The translations under genes were made by a program, and so were the position numbers. The notes below the pieces were generated by a model. It did no database searches, was not told the origin of the DNA, and saw only the letters and a list, made by a program, of their open reading frames with translations. Below, piece by piece: positions 26,884 to 35,673 of a stretch of 64,000 nucleotides of DNA (position 1 is its first letter; each line of letters begins with the position of its first letter). Origin of the DNA: Caenispirillum bisanense (GTDB lineage: Bacteria > Pseudomonadota > Alphaproteobacteria > Rhodospirillales > Rhodospirillaceae); contig NZ_OCNJ01000013.1 in the NCBI RefSeq assembly GCF_900230255.1, positions 1-64,000 on the forward strand, given 5' to 3'.

Positions 26884-28749
26884 ATGGCCGAGGGCCTGGT
26901 ATTCGACGTGGCGCTGATCCTGGTGCTCGGGCTCGGCGCCCAGTGGGCCGCTTGGCGCTGGCAGATCCCCGCCATCGTGCTGCTGAGCGTCGCCGGCATT
27001 ATCGCCGGCCCGGCCACCGGCGTGCTCGACCCGCGCGCCGATTTCGGCCAGCTGCTGCAGCCGGCCATCGCCGTGGCGGTCGCGGTGATCCTGTTCGAAG
27101 GCGGCATGGGGCTCGACGTCAAGAGCCTGCGCGGCGTGGCGACGGCCGTGCGCCGGCTGGTGATCGTGGGCGCTCCCGTCGCCTGGGCGCTCGGAGCCGC
27201 GGCCGCGCACTATCTCGGCGGCCTGTCGTGGCCGGTCGCCATCGTGTTCGGCGGCATCCTGGTGGTTACCGGGCCGACGGTCATCGCCCCCATGCTGCGC
27301 CAGGCCCGCCTGAGCCAGCGCCCCGCCGCCGTGCTGCGGTGGGAGGGTATCGTCAACGACCCGCTCGGCGCCCTGTTCGCCGTGCTCGCCTACGAGGTGG
27401 TGCTGCACCTGCAGGCCGACGCGCCGCTGGCCGGCATCGCCGGCAGCCTGGCGCTCGGCGTCGGCATCGCCCTGGCGCTCGGCGTCGCGCTCGGCTGGAG
27501 CTGCGCCCAGGCTTTCCAGCGCGGCTGGGTGCCGGAGTTCCTCAAGGCGCCGGTGCTGCTCGGCGTCATCCTGGCGAGCTTCGCGCTGGCCAACATGGTC
27601 TACGAGGAGGCCGGGCTGCTCGCCGTCACCGCCCTCGGCATGACCGTCGGCAATTCGCGCATCGCCGCGCTGGACGAGTTGCGGCGCTTCAAGGAGTACG
27701 TGACGACGGTGCTGGTCTCGAGCGTCTTCGTGGTGCTGACGGCGACGCTGACCTGGGCCGACGTGACGGCCCTGACGTGGCAGCACGCCGCCTTCGTGGT
27801 CGCCATCCTGGTCGCCGTACGGCCGCTGTCGGTGCTCGCCTCCACCCTCGGCACGGAAACGACGTGGCGGGAGCGCGCCCTGGTCGGCTGGATCGCGCCG
27901 CGCGGCATCGTCGCGGTCGCCGTCTCCGGCCTGTTCGCCGGCAAGCTGGTGGCGGCGGGCTACGAGGACGCGGCGCTGCTGGTGCCGCTCGCCTTCGCCA
28001 TCGTCTTCGCGACGGTGGTGGCGCACGGTTTCTCCATCCGCGCCCTGGCGCGGGCGCTCGGGCTGGTGTCGACGGCGCGGCCGGGCATCCTGGTGGTCGG
28101 CGCCTCCCGCTGGACCACGGGCTTCGCCAAGGCGCTGCAGGACCTGGAGGTGCCGGTCATCGTCGCCGACAACGACTGGTACCGCCTCGGTCTCGCCCGC
28201 CGCGACGGCGTGCCGGCCTATTTCGGCGAGGTGCTGTCGGAGGTGACCGAGCACCACCTGGAATTCAACGCCTTCGGCCATGTGGTCGCGGCGACGCCCA
28301 ACGACGCCTACAACACCCTCGTCTGCACCGACCTGGCGCCCGAGATCGGCCGCGCCAACGTCTACCAGACCGGCAGTCCGGCCGGCGAGGACAACCCGCG
28401 CCGGCCCTCCTTCACCATCGGCGGCCGCACCCTGCTGCGCTCCGGCGCCGACCTCGACGACCTGGACCGCCGCCTCGCCGCCGGCTGGAGCTTCCAGAAG
28501 ACGCGCCTGACCGAGGAATACGACTTCGACCGCTACCTCGAAGCGCGCTCGCCGGATGCCGAGATCATCCTGGTGTTGCGCGAGTCGGGCCGCATCGTCT
28601 TCGCCACCGCCCGCGACCGCCCCAAGGCCTCGCCGGGCGATACCATCCTCACCTTCGTGCCGCCGGAGGAGCGCAAGCTCCGCGAGGACCGACGCAAGCA
28701 GGACTCCGCCGCCCGCGCCGAAGCGGCCGCCCGGGCGGCGGAGACGTAG
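26884..28749 (+). CDS. Na+/H+ antiporter (CPA family) with C-terminal RCK/TrkA-N domain
   Basis: A 621-residue transporter. Residues ~1-395 contain about twelve membrane helices with the exchanger landmarks ILFEGGMGLDV and GGILVVTGPTVIAPML, and WEGIVNDPLGALFAV carrying the Asn-Asp ion-binding pair. From ~400 a TrkA-N-like domain follows (ILVVGASRWTTGFAKAL, VIVADNDW, GHVVAATPNDAYNTLVC), suggesting control by nucleotides, then a C-domain and a basic tail. 85 bp after the glycosyltransferase, so possibly separate from it. Its stop is 3 bp from the convergent small gene at 28753. Confidence 0.87.
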   Translation: MAEGLVFDVALILVLGLGAQWAAWRWQIPAIVLLSVAGIIAGPATGVLDPRADFGQLLQPAIAVAVAVILFEGGMGLDVKSLRGVATAVRRLVIVGAPVAWALGAAAAHYLGGLSWPVAIVFGGILVVTGPTVIAPMLRQARLSQRPAAVLRWEGIVNDPLGALFAVLAYEVVLHLQADAPLAGIAGSLALGVGIALALGVALGWSCAQAFQRGWVPEFLKAPVLLGVILASFALANMVYEEAGLLAVTALGMTVGNSRIAALDELRRFKEYVTTVLVSSVFVVLTATLTWADVTALTWQHAAFVVAILVAVRPLSVLASTLGTETTWRERALVGWIAPRGIVAVAVSGLFAGKLVAAGYEDAALLVPLAFAIVFATVVAHGFSIRALARALGLVSTARPGILVVGASRWTTGFAKALQDLEVPVIVADNDWYRLGLARRDGVPAYFGEVLSEVTEHHLEFNAFGHVVAATPNDAYNTLVCTDLAPEIGRANVYQTGSPAGEDNPRRPSFTIGGRTLLRSGADLDDLDRRLAAGWSFQKTRLTEEYDFDRYLEARSPDAEIILVLRESGRIVFATARDRPKASPGDTILTFVPPEERKLREDRRKQDSAARAEAAARAAET

Positions 28750-28752
28750 GGG

Positions 28753-28950
28753 TCAGTCGTGGCGATCACCGGCGGGTCCGCCTCGCGTGGCGCGCCTGCA
28801 CCAGTCCCGGTCCAACAACGCCGCTGCATCGGGATCGGCCGCGACGTTGGCCGCGATGTCCGCGTCCGACTGCCGCTCCACGGCATGCCAATCCGTCTTA
28901 CCCTGGCGGCTGTCGTTCAGCGACCGCCGCACGACACGTTCCTCTGCCAT
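28753..28950 (-). CDS. Short BrnA-like protein without a toxin partner
   Basis: A 65-residue protein, RRSLNDSRQGKTDWHAVERQ then SDADIAANVAADPDAAALLD, matching the TDW...D.EI...V..DPDA..LLD core of BrnA antitoxins and related short alphaproteobacterial proteins. A clear GGAGGAAAGG site precedes ATG 28950. It ends before the ribbon-helix-helix that true BrnA uses for DNA binding, and no BrnT-type toxin lies next to it, so it may be an orphan or a protein with another role. Confidence 0.6.
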   Translation of the reverse strand: MAEERVVRRSLNDSRQGKTDWHAVERQSDADIAANVAADPDAAALLDRDWCRRATRGGPAGDRHD

Positions 28951-29029
28951 CGCGCCTTTCCTCCTACCTGATCCGGCGCCGCCTGCGCCCGCCAGTTTGA
29001 GGAGCCGCGGCCGTAAATGGCAAGCCCCC

Positions 29030-29758
29030 TTACCCCACGGCCCCCATCTGCCCCAGGATCGCCGCGAGCCAGGCGTCCTTGCCGGCCTGCATCATGGGGC
29101 TCGGGTGAGCGTAGGCGAGCGGGCCTTCCGGGGCCTGTACGCCGAATACCGGTCGCCCGGCCAGCGCCGCCAGGCACTGCTCGGCGAGCGGGAACAGCGC
29201 CTTGTGGCGGCCCCAGCCGAGGATCACCGGCGGCGAGCCCTCCGCCGGGCCGATGCGGCGCAGCAGTTCGTCGCGGCGCGTGGCACTCCAGATGGAATGG
29301 CCGTCGCCGCCGGGCAGGCCGGCGAGGCTCTGGACGTGGCGGAACAGGTTGGGGCTCTTGGTCTCGCGCAGGTCCGACAGGTTGAGCACGCGGGCGTGCC
29401 GCCAGCCGCGCGCCGCCATCACCTTCATGATCTGGTACTGGGTGGTGTCGGGGATGGTCTCCACCAGCCGCCGCACTGCCGCGATGCCGGCCACTCCCGC
29501 CACCTGCGGCGGCGTGAAGCCGGGCTCGACGCTGCGCGAGGAGCCGGGGTTCATCATCACCACCAGCAGGTCGGGGCGGCGGTCGAGCACCGGCGAAGGG
29601 TCGCCCGCCGGCACCAAGTCGTGGGCGATCAGCTCCAGGATCGAGCGGCACGGCCACACCGCCCCGCCGAGCGGCAGGTCGTAGAACAGGCCGTAGACCC
29701 CGAAGCGCTGCTTGCAGTCGGCGGCCCGCAGGGCCTGCGTCGCGGCGACGTCCAGCAT
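29030..29758 (-). CDS. Conserved protein, DUF1643-like
   Basis: A 242-residue soluble protein. The segments LLVVMMNPGSSRS, TQYQIMKVMAARGWRHARVL and NLSDLRETKSPNLF follow the pattern of DUF1643 proteins (NPS-type loop, then a variable region with conserved Asn-Leu), a family of unknown function. GWGRHKALFPLAEQC resembles the later conserved block. Ends a leftward unit: it starts 10 bp after the aminopeptidase stop, so the two are probably co-transcribed. Function unknown; the family match is by eye. Confidence 0.6.
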   Translation of the reverse strand: MLDVAATQALRAADCKQRFGVYGLFYDLPLGGAVWPCRSILELIAHDLVPAGDPSPVLDRRPDLLVVMMNPGSSRSVEPGFTPPQVAGVAGIAAVRRLVETIPDTTQYQIMKVMAARGWRHARVLNLSDLRETKSPNLFRHVQSLAGLPGGDGHSIWSATRRDELLRRIGPAEGSPPVILGWGRHKALFPLAEQCLAALAGRPVFGVQAPEGPLAYAHPSPMMQAGKDAWLAAILGQMGAVG

Positions 29759-29768
29759 GGCGGCGCGC

Positions 29769-31586
29769 TCAGCCCAGCGCCAGCGGACGGCAGGCTTCCG
29801 CCAGCCAGCGCTGCACCTCGGGCTCGCCGGCCAGCAGCGGCGCCAGGGTGTCGAGGACGCGGCGGTGATAGGTGTCGATCCACGCCACCTCGTCGTCGGT
29901 CAGCAGCGCCGGCTCGATGAGCAGGCGGTCGAAGGGCGCCAGCGTCAGGGTCTCGAAGCCGTACATGGTGCGCTCCGCCCCGGCGACCTCGCGCCGCTCC
30001 ACCGCCACCAGGTTCTCCAGGCGAATGCCGTAGGCGCCGGTCTTGTAGTAGCCGGGTTCGTTGGACAGGATCATGCCGGGCTTCAGAGCGATGGCGTTGC
30101 CGATCTTGCTGATGCGCTGCGGCCCTTCGTGCACCGACAGGTAGCTGCCGACGCCGTGGCCGGTGCCGTGGTCGTAGTCGACGCCGTCCTGCCACAGCGG
30201 CATGCGCGCCAGCACGTCGAGCTGGCTGCCGGTGGTGCCGTCGGGGAAGACGGCCGTCGCCAGCGCGATGTGGCCCTTCAGCACCAGGGTGAAGCGCCGC
30301 CGCTCCTCCGGTCCCGCCGCGCCGACCGAGAGCGTGCGGGTGACGTCGGTGGTGCCGTCGAGGTACTGGGCGCCCGAATCCAGCAGGAACAGCTGCCCCG
30401 CCTCCACCTTGCGGCTGGTGGCCGGGGTGACGCGGTAGTGGACGATGGCGCCGTTGGGGCCGGCGCCGGCGATGGTCGGGAAGCTGAGGCCGCGGAACAG
30501 GTCGCCGGTGGCGCGGAAGCGCTCCAGTTCGTCGGACACGGTCAGCTCGTCGAGACCGCCCTTGGGGGCTTCGGCGGCGAACCACGCCAGGAAGCGCACC
30601 AGGGCGGCACCGTCGCGGCGGTGGGCGGCGCGGGTGCCGTCCAGTTCCACCGGGTTCTTGGCTGCCTTGGGCAGGGCGCAGGGGTCGTCGGCGCGCTGCA
30701 CGGTGGCACCCGCCGCCTCCAGCCGCGCCCGCACGGCGTCGGGGGCGACGCCGGCATCCAGCCGCACCGTCGCCTTGGCCGCGCCGAGGGCATCGAGCGC
30801 CGCCGGCAGGTCGCCGGGCTCGCGCAGGGTGACGGCGGCACCCAGGTGGTCGCGCGTTTCCTGCGCCACCTTGCGGCCGTCCATGAACAGGTCGACGCGC
30901 GGCCCTTCGGCATGGACGACGGCGTAGCCCAGCGGGAAGGGCGCGCAAGGCACGTCGGCGCCGCGCACGTTGAGCAGCCAGGCGATGCTGTCGGGCGTCG
31001 TCAGCACCACGGCATCGGCTTTGTCCTTGCGCAGCGCCGCCGCCACCTCGGCCAGCTTGTCGGCGGCGGCCTTGCCGGCGAACGCCTGCGGGTGCGGCAC
31101 CACGGGCGCCAGCGGCGGCCCCGGCCGGTCGGCCCACGCGGCGTCAAGCGGATTGCCGTCGGTCGCGACCAGGGTGCCGCCGGCCTTCTCCACCGCCCGG
31201 CGCAGGCGCGCCACGCCGTTGGGCGTGTGCAGCCAGGGGTCGTAGGCGAGCGCCGTGCCGGCGGGCAGGTGTTCGGTCAGCCATTGTTCCACGGACACGT
31301 CCGTCGTGTGGACGATCTCGAACAGGGCCGTGTCGACCTCCGCCGCCGCCTGCAGGGTGTAGCGGCCGTCGACGAAGACCGCCGCCCGGTCGGCCAGCAC
31401 CACCGCCGCCCCGGCCGAGCCGGTGAAGCCGCTCAGCCAGGCCAGACGCTCCGCGTTGGGCGGCACGTATTCGCCCTGGTGCTCGTCGGCGCGCGGCACG
31501 ACGAAGCCGCCGTGGCCGCGGCGGGCGAGCTCGTCACGCAGGGCGCGCAGGCGGTCGGCGGGCGGCAGGCGGGGGCTGTCGGTCAT
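29769..31586 (-). CDS. pepP: Xaa-Pro aminopeptidase (M24 family)
   Basis: A 605-residue three-domain aminopeptidase P that removes N-terminal residues preceding proline. Two creatinase-like N-terminal domains (FVVPRADEHQGEYVPPNAER, WLSGFTGSAG; then PLAPVVPHPQAFAG) lead to the pita-bread domain with the dinuclear metal ligands: Asp in FLLDSGAQYLDGTTDVTRT (two), His in GTGHGVGSYLSVHEGP, Glu in ILSNEPGYY and Glu in ENLVAVE. Start at 31586 is chosen from family N-termini (MTDSPRLPPADRL). It is separated from prmA by two DUF1127 genes read the other way. Confidence 0.9.
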   Translation of the reverse strand: MTDSPRLPPADRLRALRDELARRGHGGFVVPRADEHQGEYVPPNAERLAWLSGFTGSAGAAVVLADRAAVFVDGRYTLQAAAEVDTALFEIVHTTDVSVEQWLTEHLPAGTALAYDPWLHTPNGVARLRRAVEKAGGTLVATDGNPLDAAWADRPGPPLAPVVPHPQAFAGKAAADKLAEVAAALRKDKADAVVLTTPDSIAWLLNVRGADVPCAPFPLGYAVVHAEGPRVDLFMDGRKVAQETRDHLGAAVTLREPGDLPAALDALGAAKATVRLDAGVAPDAVRARLEAAGATVQRADDPCALPKAAKNPVELDGTRAAHRRDGAALVRFLAWFAAEAPKGGLDELTVSDELERFRATGDLFRGLSFPTIAGAGPNGAIVHYRVTPATSRKVEAGQLFLLDSGAQYLDGTTDVTRTLSVGAAGPEERRRFTLVLKGHIALATAVFPDGTTGSQLDVLARMPLWQDGVDYDHGTGHGVGSYLSVHEGPQRISKIGNAIALKPGMILSNEPGYYKTGAYGIRLENLVAVERREVAGAERTMYGFETLTLAPFDRLLIEPALLTDDEVAWIDTYHRRVLDTLAPLLAGEPEVQRWLAEACRPLALG

Positions 31587-31832
31587 CGGGGCTCCTGGGT
31601 CGGCTGCGAGGGCGCGTTCCCGCCAAGCTAAGGGGCGGCCGGCGGGGCGGCAAGCGCCGGTTATAGTCGCCGCCGCGGGACGCTTCGGGACAGGTCGCCG
31701 ATCCATGCGGAAAAGGCAGTGCTGCGATGCAACAAAGCCGCTGGTGTGCCCTCGGGGCTTCCACCACATTCCCGCCACCGCGCCGGAGGTTAACCGGCGA
31801 TCGGCAAATCAACTGTAAAACGAGATAGTCCC

Positions 31833-32228
31833 ATGTGGCCCTATGACGACAGCGAAGCCGACTGGCTGGGTGCGTCCGCCCCCGCCGTGACGGTGCCGTC
31901 TGCCGCGACCGTCGTTTCCCTCGACACCGTCCGCAGCGAGGCCCGCAAGGCCGCCGCGCCGACCGTCGAGATCCCCGCCGCCGAGGCCGGCCTGGTCGGC
32001 CGCCTCATCGGCCGCATCCGTTCCTGGCGCGACCGCCAGGACGCCCGTGCCCGGCTGTACTCCATGAGCGACCGCGAACTGGCCGACATCGGCCTGACCC
32101 GCGACGCCATCGACTACGCCGTCGGCACCACCGAAACCGCCCGCAAGCCGTCCTACGACACGGGCGTGCTGGGTGGTGCGGTGCACGGCCTGACCCGCGG
32201 TGCCACCAACTGGTGGCAGGCGGCGTAA
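31833..32228 (+). CDS. DUF1127 domain protein, longer form
   Basis: A 131-residue protein with a C-terminal DUF1127 helix pair: WRDRQDARARLYSMSDRELA and DIGLTRDAIDYAVG. The N-terminal ~55 residues are a Thr/Ala/Val-rich, probably disordered extension; a 28-residue tail follows the domain. DUF1127 proteins are small, often Arg-rich, stress-induced regulators in alphaproteobacteria that affect RNA turnover and phosphate or carbon use in studied species. A terminator hairpin (32264-32297) follows. Probably its own promoter in the 246 bp upstream; no clear -35/-10 was chosen. Confidence 0.82.
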   Translation: MWPYDDSEADWLGASAPAVTVPSAATVVSLDTVRSEARKAAAPTVEIPAAEAGLVGRLIGRIRSWRDRQDARARLYSMSDRELADIGLTRDAIDYAVGTTETARKPSYDTGVLGGAVHGLTRGATNWWQAA

Positions 32229-32263
32229 CCCGCTGCGGCGCAGTCTCCTCTCTCGCGCCGATG

Positions 32264-32297
32264 AAGGCCCGTCCGGACCCTGGTCCTGGCGGGCCTT
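32264..32297 (+). terminator. Terminator after first DUF1127 gene
   Basis: Perfect 8-bp stem AAGGCCCG / CGGGCCTT with an 18-nt loop, followed on the plus strand by CTCCTTTTCGG. Separates the two DUF1127 genes into distinct transcription units. Confidence 0.65.
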
Positions 32298-32469
32298 CTC
32301 CTTTTCGGTCCCGCCGTGACGATGGTCACGCCGACCAATGCAGGCGCCGCATTGCAGACCGGCGGTTGAGCGGGGTGGTCGAAATCGGCCGCGAGCGTAT
32401 CTTTCCGGACAGACGATGCGGGATTACCGCACCTGCACACACAGTCCGAGAAAGCCCACGGAGAGTGCC

Positions 32470-32655
32470 ATGAAACCCCTGTTCCTCATCGACCGCCTCG
32501 CCGACAGCCTGCACGCCTGGCACGAACGCCATCTGGTGCGCGACAGCCTGGCCGGCATGTCCGACCGCGAGCTGGCCGACATCGGCCTGACCCGCGACGA
32601 CATTGACGCCGTCGCCGACGGCCGCTTCGGCAAGGACGCCGAGCGCCTGCACTGA
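32470..32655 (+). CDS. DUF1127 domain protein, short form
   Basis: A 61-residue protein that is almost only the domain: LADSLHAWHERHLVRDSLA then GMSDRELADIGLTRDDID. The core SDRELADIGLTRD is identical to that of the neighbour at 31833, so the pair probably arose by duplication. Start at 32470 has CGGAGAG upstream. Ends 50 bp before the convergent prmA, with a strong hairpin between them. Confidence 0.85.
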   Translation: MKPLFLIDRLADSLHAWHERHLVRDSLAGMSDRELADIGLTRDDIDAVADGRFGKDAERLH

Positions 32656-32662
32656 GGCGCCC

Positions 32663-32697
32663 CCGAGGCCGCCGCCGTCCGGCGGCGCCGGCCTCGG
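32663..32697. terminator. Bidirectional hairpin between DUF1127 and prmA
   Basis: Perfect 9-bp outer stem CCGAGGCCG / CGGCCTCGG, with an inner CCGCCG/CGGCGG stem, located in the 50-bp gap between convergent stops. No strong T-tract. Confidence 0.55.
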
Positions 32698-32705
32698 TCG
32701 CAGCC

Positions 32706-33602
32706 TCAGCGCGTCAGCACCAGCGTCGCCCACGGGTCGAGGGCGTAGCGCTTTTCCAGCACCAGCCCCTGCAGACGATAGGCGTTGAGCACCATCGGCT
32801 CCTGCCGGCGCAGCAGGCCGGCGAGGATCACCTTGCCGCCGGGCGCCAGGGTGGCCGCCACGTCCTTGGCCATGCGCACCAGCGGACGCGCCAGGATGTT
32901 GGCGAAGATCAGGTCGTAGGGGCCGTTGCGCGGCACGTCGCGATGGGCGAAGCCGTTGCCGGCGAAGCTGGTGACCAGCCGCTCCACGGCGTTGCGGCGG
33001 GCGTTGATGTCGGTCACCCGCACCGCCTCGGCGTCGATGTCGACCGCCGTCAGCGGGCAGGCCCAGGTCTTCACCGCCGCGATGCCGAGGATGCCGGTGC
33101 CGCAGCCCATGTCGAGCACGTTGCGGAAGCGGCGGCGCTTGGCCAGCGTGTCGAGCGCCAGCAGGCAGCCGTAGGTGCTCTGGTGCTCGCCCGAGCCGAA
33201 GGCGGTGGCGGCGTCGACCAGCAGCGGAATGCTGCCGACCGGCGGGGCGTCCTCGTAATGGCTGCCGTGGATGAAGTAGCGCCCGGCCTGGATGGGCGGG
33301 AAGGCCTGCAGGTTCTCCGCCAGCCAGTTGCGCTGCGCCTCGCGCGCGATCTCGAACGCCGGCTCCGGCACGCCGGCGACGGCGGCGGCGAGCGCCATGG
33401 AGGCGGCGACGCCGCTGCGGTCCGGCTCCCCTTCCGCATAGCCGTCCAGGCGCCACAGGGCGTCGTCGCGGTCGTCGTCTTCCACCTCGAACTCCAGCAC
33501 CGCGTCGCAGTGGTCCTGCAGCGCCGCCTCGAAGGCGGGAATGGCGAAGCGCGGCACGATGGTCTGGATGTGCCAGATGTCGGCGGAGTCCTTGCCGGTC
33601 AT
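32706..33602 (-). CDS. prmA: Ribosomal protein L11 methyltransferase
   Basis: A 298-residue SAM-dependent methyltransferase that modifies lysines and the N-terminus of L11. The SAM-binding core VLDMGCGTGILGIAAVKTW, acidic AVDIDAEAVRVT and the catalytic-loop motif LIFANILARPLVRMA are present; the N-terminal L11-recognition domain starts WHIQTIVPRFAIPAFEAAL. FGSGEHQSTYGCLLAL matches the family GTGxHxTT block in modified form. Start at 33602 fits the family; an open extension to 33644 lacks similarity. Confidence 0.92.
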   Translation of the reverse strand: MTGKDSADIWHIQTIVPRFAIPAFEAALQDHCDAVLEFEVEDDDRDDALWRLDGYAEGEPDRSGVAASMALAAAVAGVPEPAFEIAREAQRNWLAENLQAFPPIQAGRYFIHGSHYEDAPPVGSIPLLVDAATAFGSGEHQSTYGCLLALDTLAKRRRFRNVLDMGCGTGILGIAAVKTWACPLTAVDIDAEAVRVTDINARRNAVERLVTSFAGNGFAHRDVPRNGPYDLIFANILARPLVRMAKDVAATLAPGGKVILAGLLRRQEPMVLNAYRLQGLVLEKRYALDPWATLVLTR

Positions 33603-33801
33603 GGTCTCTTCCGGTGAAGCGAGGGGATGCCGTCCGTCTAGCACAGGGAACGCCGGAAGTCATGCGGAGCGCGCAGTGCTGCACCGCAAAATAGGTCAGT
33701 CCAAGATAACCGAAACGGGACTATCTTCGGGCCTGCAAGGATGCCTTCGACGGCGCGGCCTTTTCCCGGAGGCGCGCCAGAAAAACAGAGAGTAGAGTGC
33801 C

Positions 33802-33984
33802 ATGACCGCCAAGACGCCGACCGCCCGCGACTTCCACGTCCCGACCTTCGCCGAGATCCACGAGATCGAGCGCCGCGCCCACGAGCTGCGCGCCGCCGAG
33901 ATCTCCCATCTCGCCCGCGCTGCCGTCGCCTGGGTGCGCGGCGTGCTGCACATCGGCCACGGCGGCAGCGCGGTGACCCACTGA
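33802..33984 (+). CDS. Small RSP_7527-like protein
   Basis: A 60-residue protein, MTAKTPTARDFHVPTFAEIH followed by EIERRAHELRAAEISHLARA and AVAWVRGVLH. The ExxAHxLRAxxI...A layout matches short alphaproteobacterial proteins of the RSP_7527 type, often found with DUF1127 genes. Preceded by AGAGAGTAGAG. A terminator hairpin lies 80 bp downstream. Divergent from prmA with 199 bp between, which probably holds both promoters. Function unknown. Confidence 0.65.
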   Translation: MTAKTPTARDFHVPTFAEIHEIERRAHELRAAEISHLARAAVAWVRGVLHIGHGGSAVTH

Positions 33985-34062
33985 CCCTCGGGGTCACTGC
34001 CGGCGGGTGACGGGACGGCCGGCCCCGGTCGCACTGGACGCCTCGCCCTCCCCGCCGACACG

Positions 34063-34120
34063 AAACCCGCCGATCCTGCCGTGCCCTTCCCCTTGGGCGC
34101 GGCGGGGCGGCGGGTTTTTC
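34063..34120. terminator. Bidirectional terminator between the small RSP_7527-like gene and the MFS gene
   Basis: Perfect 10-bp stem AAACCCGCCG (34063-34072) / CGGCGGGTTT (34108-34117). The plus strand continues TTTTTC-type (CGGGTTTTTC), the minus strand reads TTTCGTG after the other arm. Suited to ending both convergent units. Confidence 0.75.
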
Positions 34121-34135
34121 GTGCGCCGACCGCGC

Positions 34136-35371
34136 CTATTCGGCGGCGGCGGCGGGCAGCCGCACCAACTTGCGCTCGTCGATGGGCCAGTGCAAGAGCG
34201 CCGCGACGATGCCGAGCGCGACGCCCGACCACCACACGATGTCGTAGGATCCGGTGGCGTCGTACAGCACGCCGCCCATCCACACGCCCAGGAAGGCGCC
34301 GATCTGGTGCCCGAAGAAGACGATGCCGAACAGCGTCGCCATGTAGCGCGGCCCGAAGATCTGCGCCACCAGGCCCGAGGTCGGCGGCACCGTCGACAGC
34401 CACAGCAGCCCGATGGCGGCCGAGAATACCAGCACGCTGGCGGTGGAGATGGGCAGCAGGACGAAGGCGGCGATCACCACGGCGCGCGTCACGTAGATGA
34501 TCGACAGCAGGTACTTCTTGCTGTAGCGCCCGGCCAGCAGGCCGGCGGAATAGGCGCCGATGACGTTGAACAGCCCGACCAGCCCCAAGGCCCAAGCGCC
34601 CAGCGCCGGGCTCAGGCCCTTGTCGACGATGTAGGCCGGCAGGTGGGTCTGGATGAAGGCGACGTGGAAGCCGCACACGAAGAAGCCGAAGAACAGCAGC
34701 ACGTAGCCGCGGTGGGCGAAGGCCTCGCGCACCGCCTCGCCGATGCTCTGGTCGAAGCCGCCGGCGGCGGGCTTGGCGGGCTTGCCCTTCAGCGCCGGCG
34801 CCAGCACGGCGATGAGCAGCGCCAGCGACCCCATCAGCACCAGCGCCGTCTGCCAGCCGTAGGCGGAGATGAACCCCTGCCCCAGCGGCACCAGCAGGAA
34901 CTGGCCGAGCGACCCGGTGGCCGTGCCGAGGCCGAGCGCCCACGAGCGTTTTTCCTCCGGCACCACGCGCGCCATGGCGGCCAGCGCGATGGCGAAGGAC
35001 GACCCGGCGAGGCCCATGCCGACGATCAGGCCGCCGGTCAGGGTAATGGCGGTCGGCGTCGTCGACACCGCCATGAGCATGGTGCCGGCGGCATAGAGGA
35101 AACCGCCGGCCACCAGCACGCGGGCGGTGCCGAAGCGGTCGGCGATGGCGCCGGCGAAGGGCTGGCCGGCGCCCCACAGCAGGTTCTGCACGGCGATGGC
35201 GGTGGCGAAGACCTCGCGCCCCCAGCCGTTGGCCGCACTCATGGGTTCGAGGAACAGGCCGAAGCCGGCGCGCACGCCGAAGTTCAGCAGGCCGACCATG
35301 CAGGCGGCGACGATCACCACCAGCACGGCGTTGCGCACGGCGGGCGCGGAAGATGGGGGAGCAGTGCTCAT
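34136..35371 (-). CDS. MFS transporter
   Basis: A 411-residue major facilitator permease with twelve predicted helices. The first helix is AVLVVIVAACMVGLLNFGVRAG, and the loop 2-3 signature is ADRFGTARVLVAGG. The FGVRAGFGLFLEPM start and the WGREVFATAIAVQNLLWG segment resemble oxalate/formate-type and other organic-anion MFS members. The middle loop is short and lacks the usual basic stretch beyond KGKPAKPA. Substrate unknown. No regulator is directly linked; the small YHS-like gene follows upstream by 32 bp on the same strand and may be co-transcribed. Confidence 0.85.
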   Translation of the reverse strand: MSTAPPSSAPAVRNAVLVVIVAACMVGLLNFGVRAGFGLFLEPMSAANGWGREVFATAIAVQNLLWGAGQPFAGAIADRFGTARVLVAGGFLYAAGTMLMAVSTTPTAITLTGGLIVGMGLAGSSFAIALAAMARVVPEEKRSWALGLGTATGSLGQFLLVPLGQGFISAYGWQTALVLMGSLALLIAVLAPALKGKPAKPAAGGFDQSIGEAVREAFAHRGYVLLFFGFFVCGFHVAFIQTHLPAYIVDKGLSPALGAWALGLVGLFNVIGAYSAGLLAGRYSKKYLLSIIYVTRAVVIAAFVLLPISTASVLVFSAAIGLLWLSTVPPTSGLVAQIFGPRYMATLFGIVFFGHQIGAFLGVWMGGVLYDATGSYDIVWWSGVALGIVAALLHWPIDERKLVRLPAAAAE

Positions 35372-35403
35372 CGACAGGGTTCCCGGTTCAGAATCCGACC
35401 ATC

Positions 35404-35640
35404 CTACTGCACTTCGAGCAGCGGTCCAGCGGGGCGCTTGGCCGCTTCCGCCTCCTCCGCCGCCTCGATGACGCAGTCGAAGGTGCCGAGGGCGCGGGCG
35501 AACTTGTCGCGGCAGCCGGGATTGCAGAAGCCGACGACGCGGCCGCGGTAGAGCGTCAGGCTGTCGGCCGACACCGGATCGCCCGACCACGGGCACACCT
35601 GATTGACGCTGTCTTCGACGCGGAGTTGGGGGGCGGGCAT
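35404..35640 (-). CDS. Small YHS/TRASH-like metal-binding protein
   Basis: A 78-residue protein with two cysteine clusters: VCPWSGDPV and VVGFCNPGCRDKFARAL. The C-P-x-S-G ... F-C-x-x-x-C-x-x-x-F pattern is that of YHS/TRASH zinc- or copper-binding domains. A Glu/Ala-rich tail follows. Similar short proteins in alphaproteobacteria are often misnamed glutathione S-transferase. Upstream of and same strand as the MFS gene; divergent from the GlxA-type regulator with a dyad between them. Confidence 0.7.
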   Translation of the reverse strand: MPAPQLRVEDSVNQVCPWSGDPVSADSLTLYRGRVVGFCNPGCRDKFARALGTFDCVIEAAEEAEAAKRPAGPLLEVQ

Positions 35641-35673
35641 GGGAGGGGGCTCCGGATGGATCGCATGGTCCCG

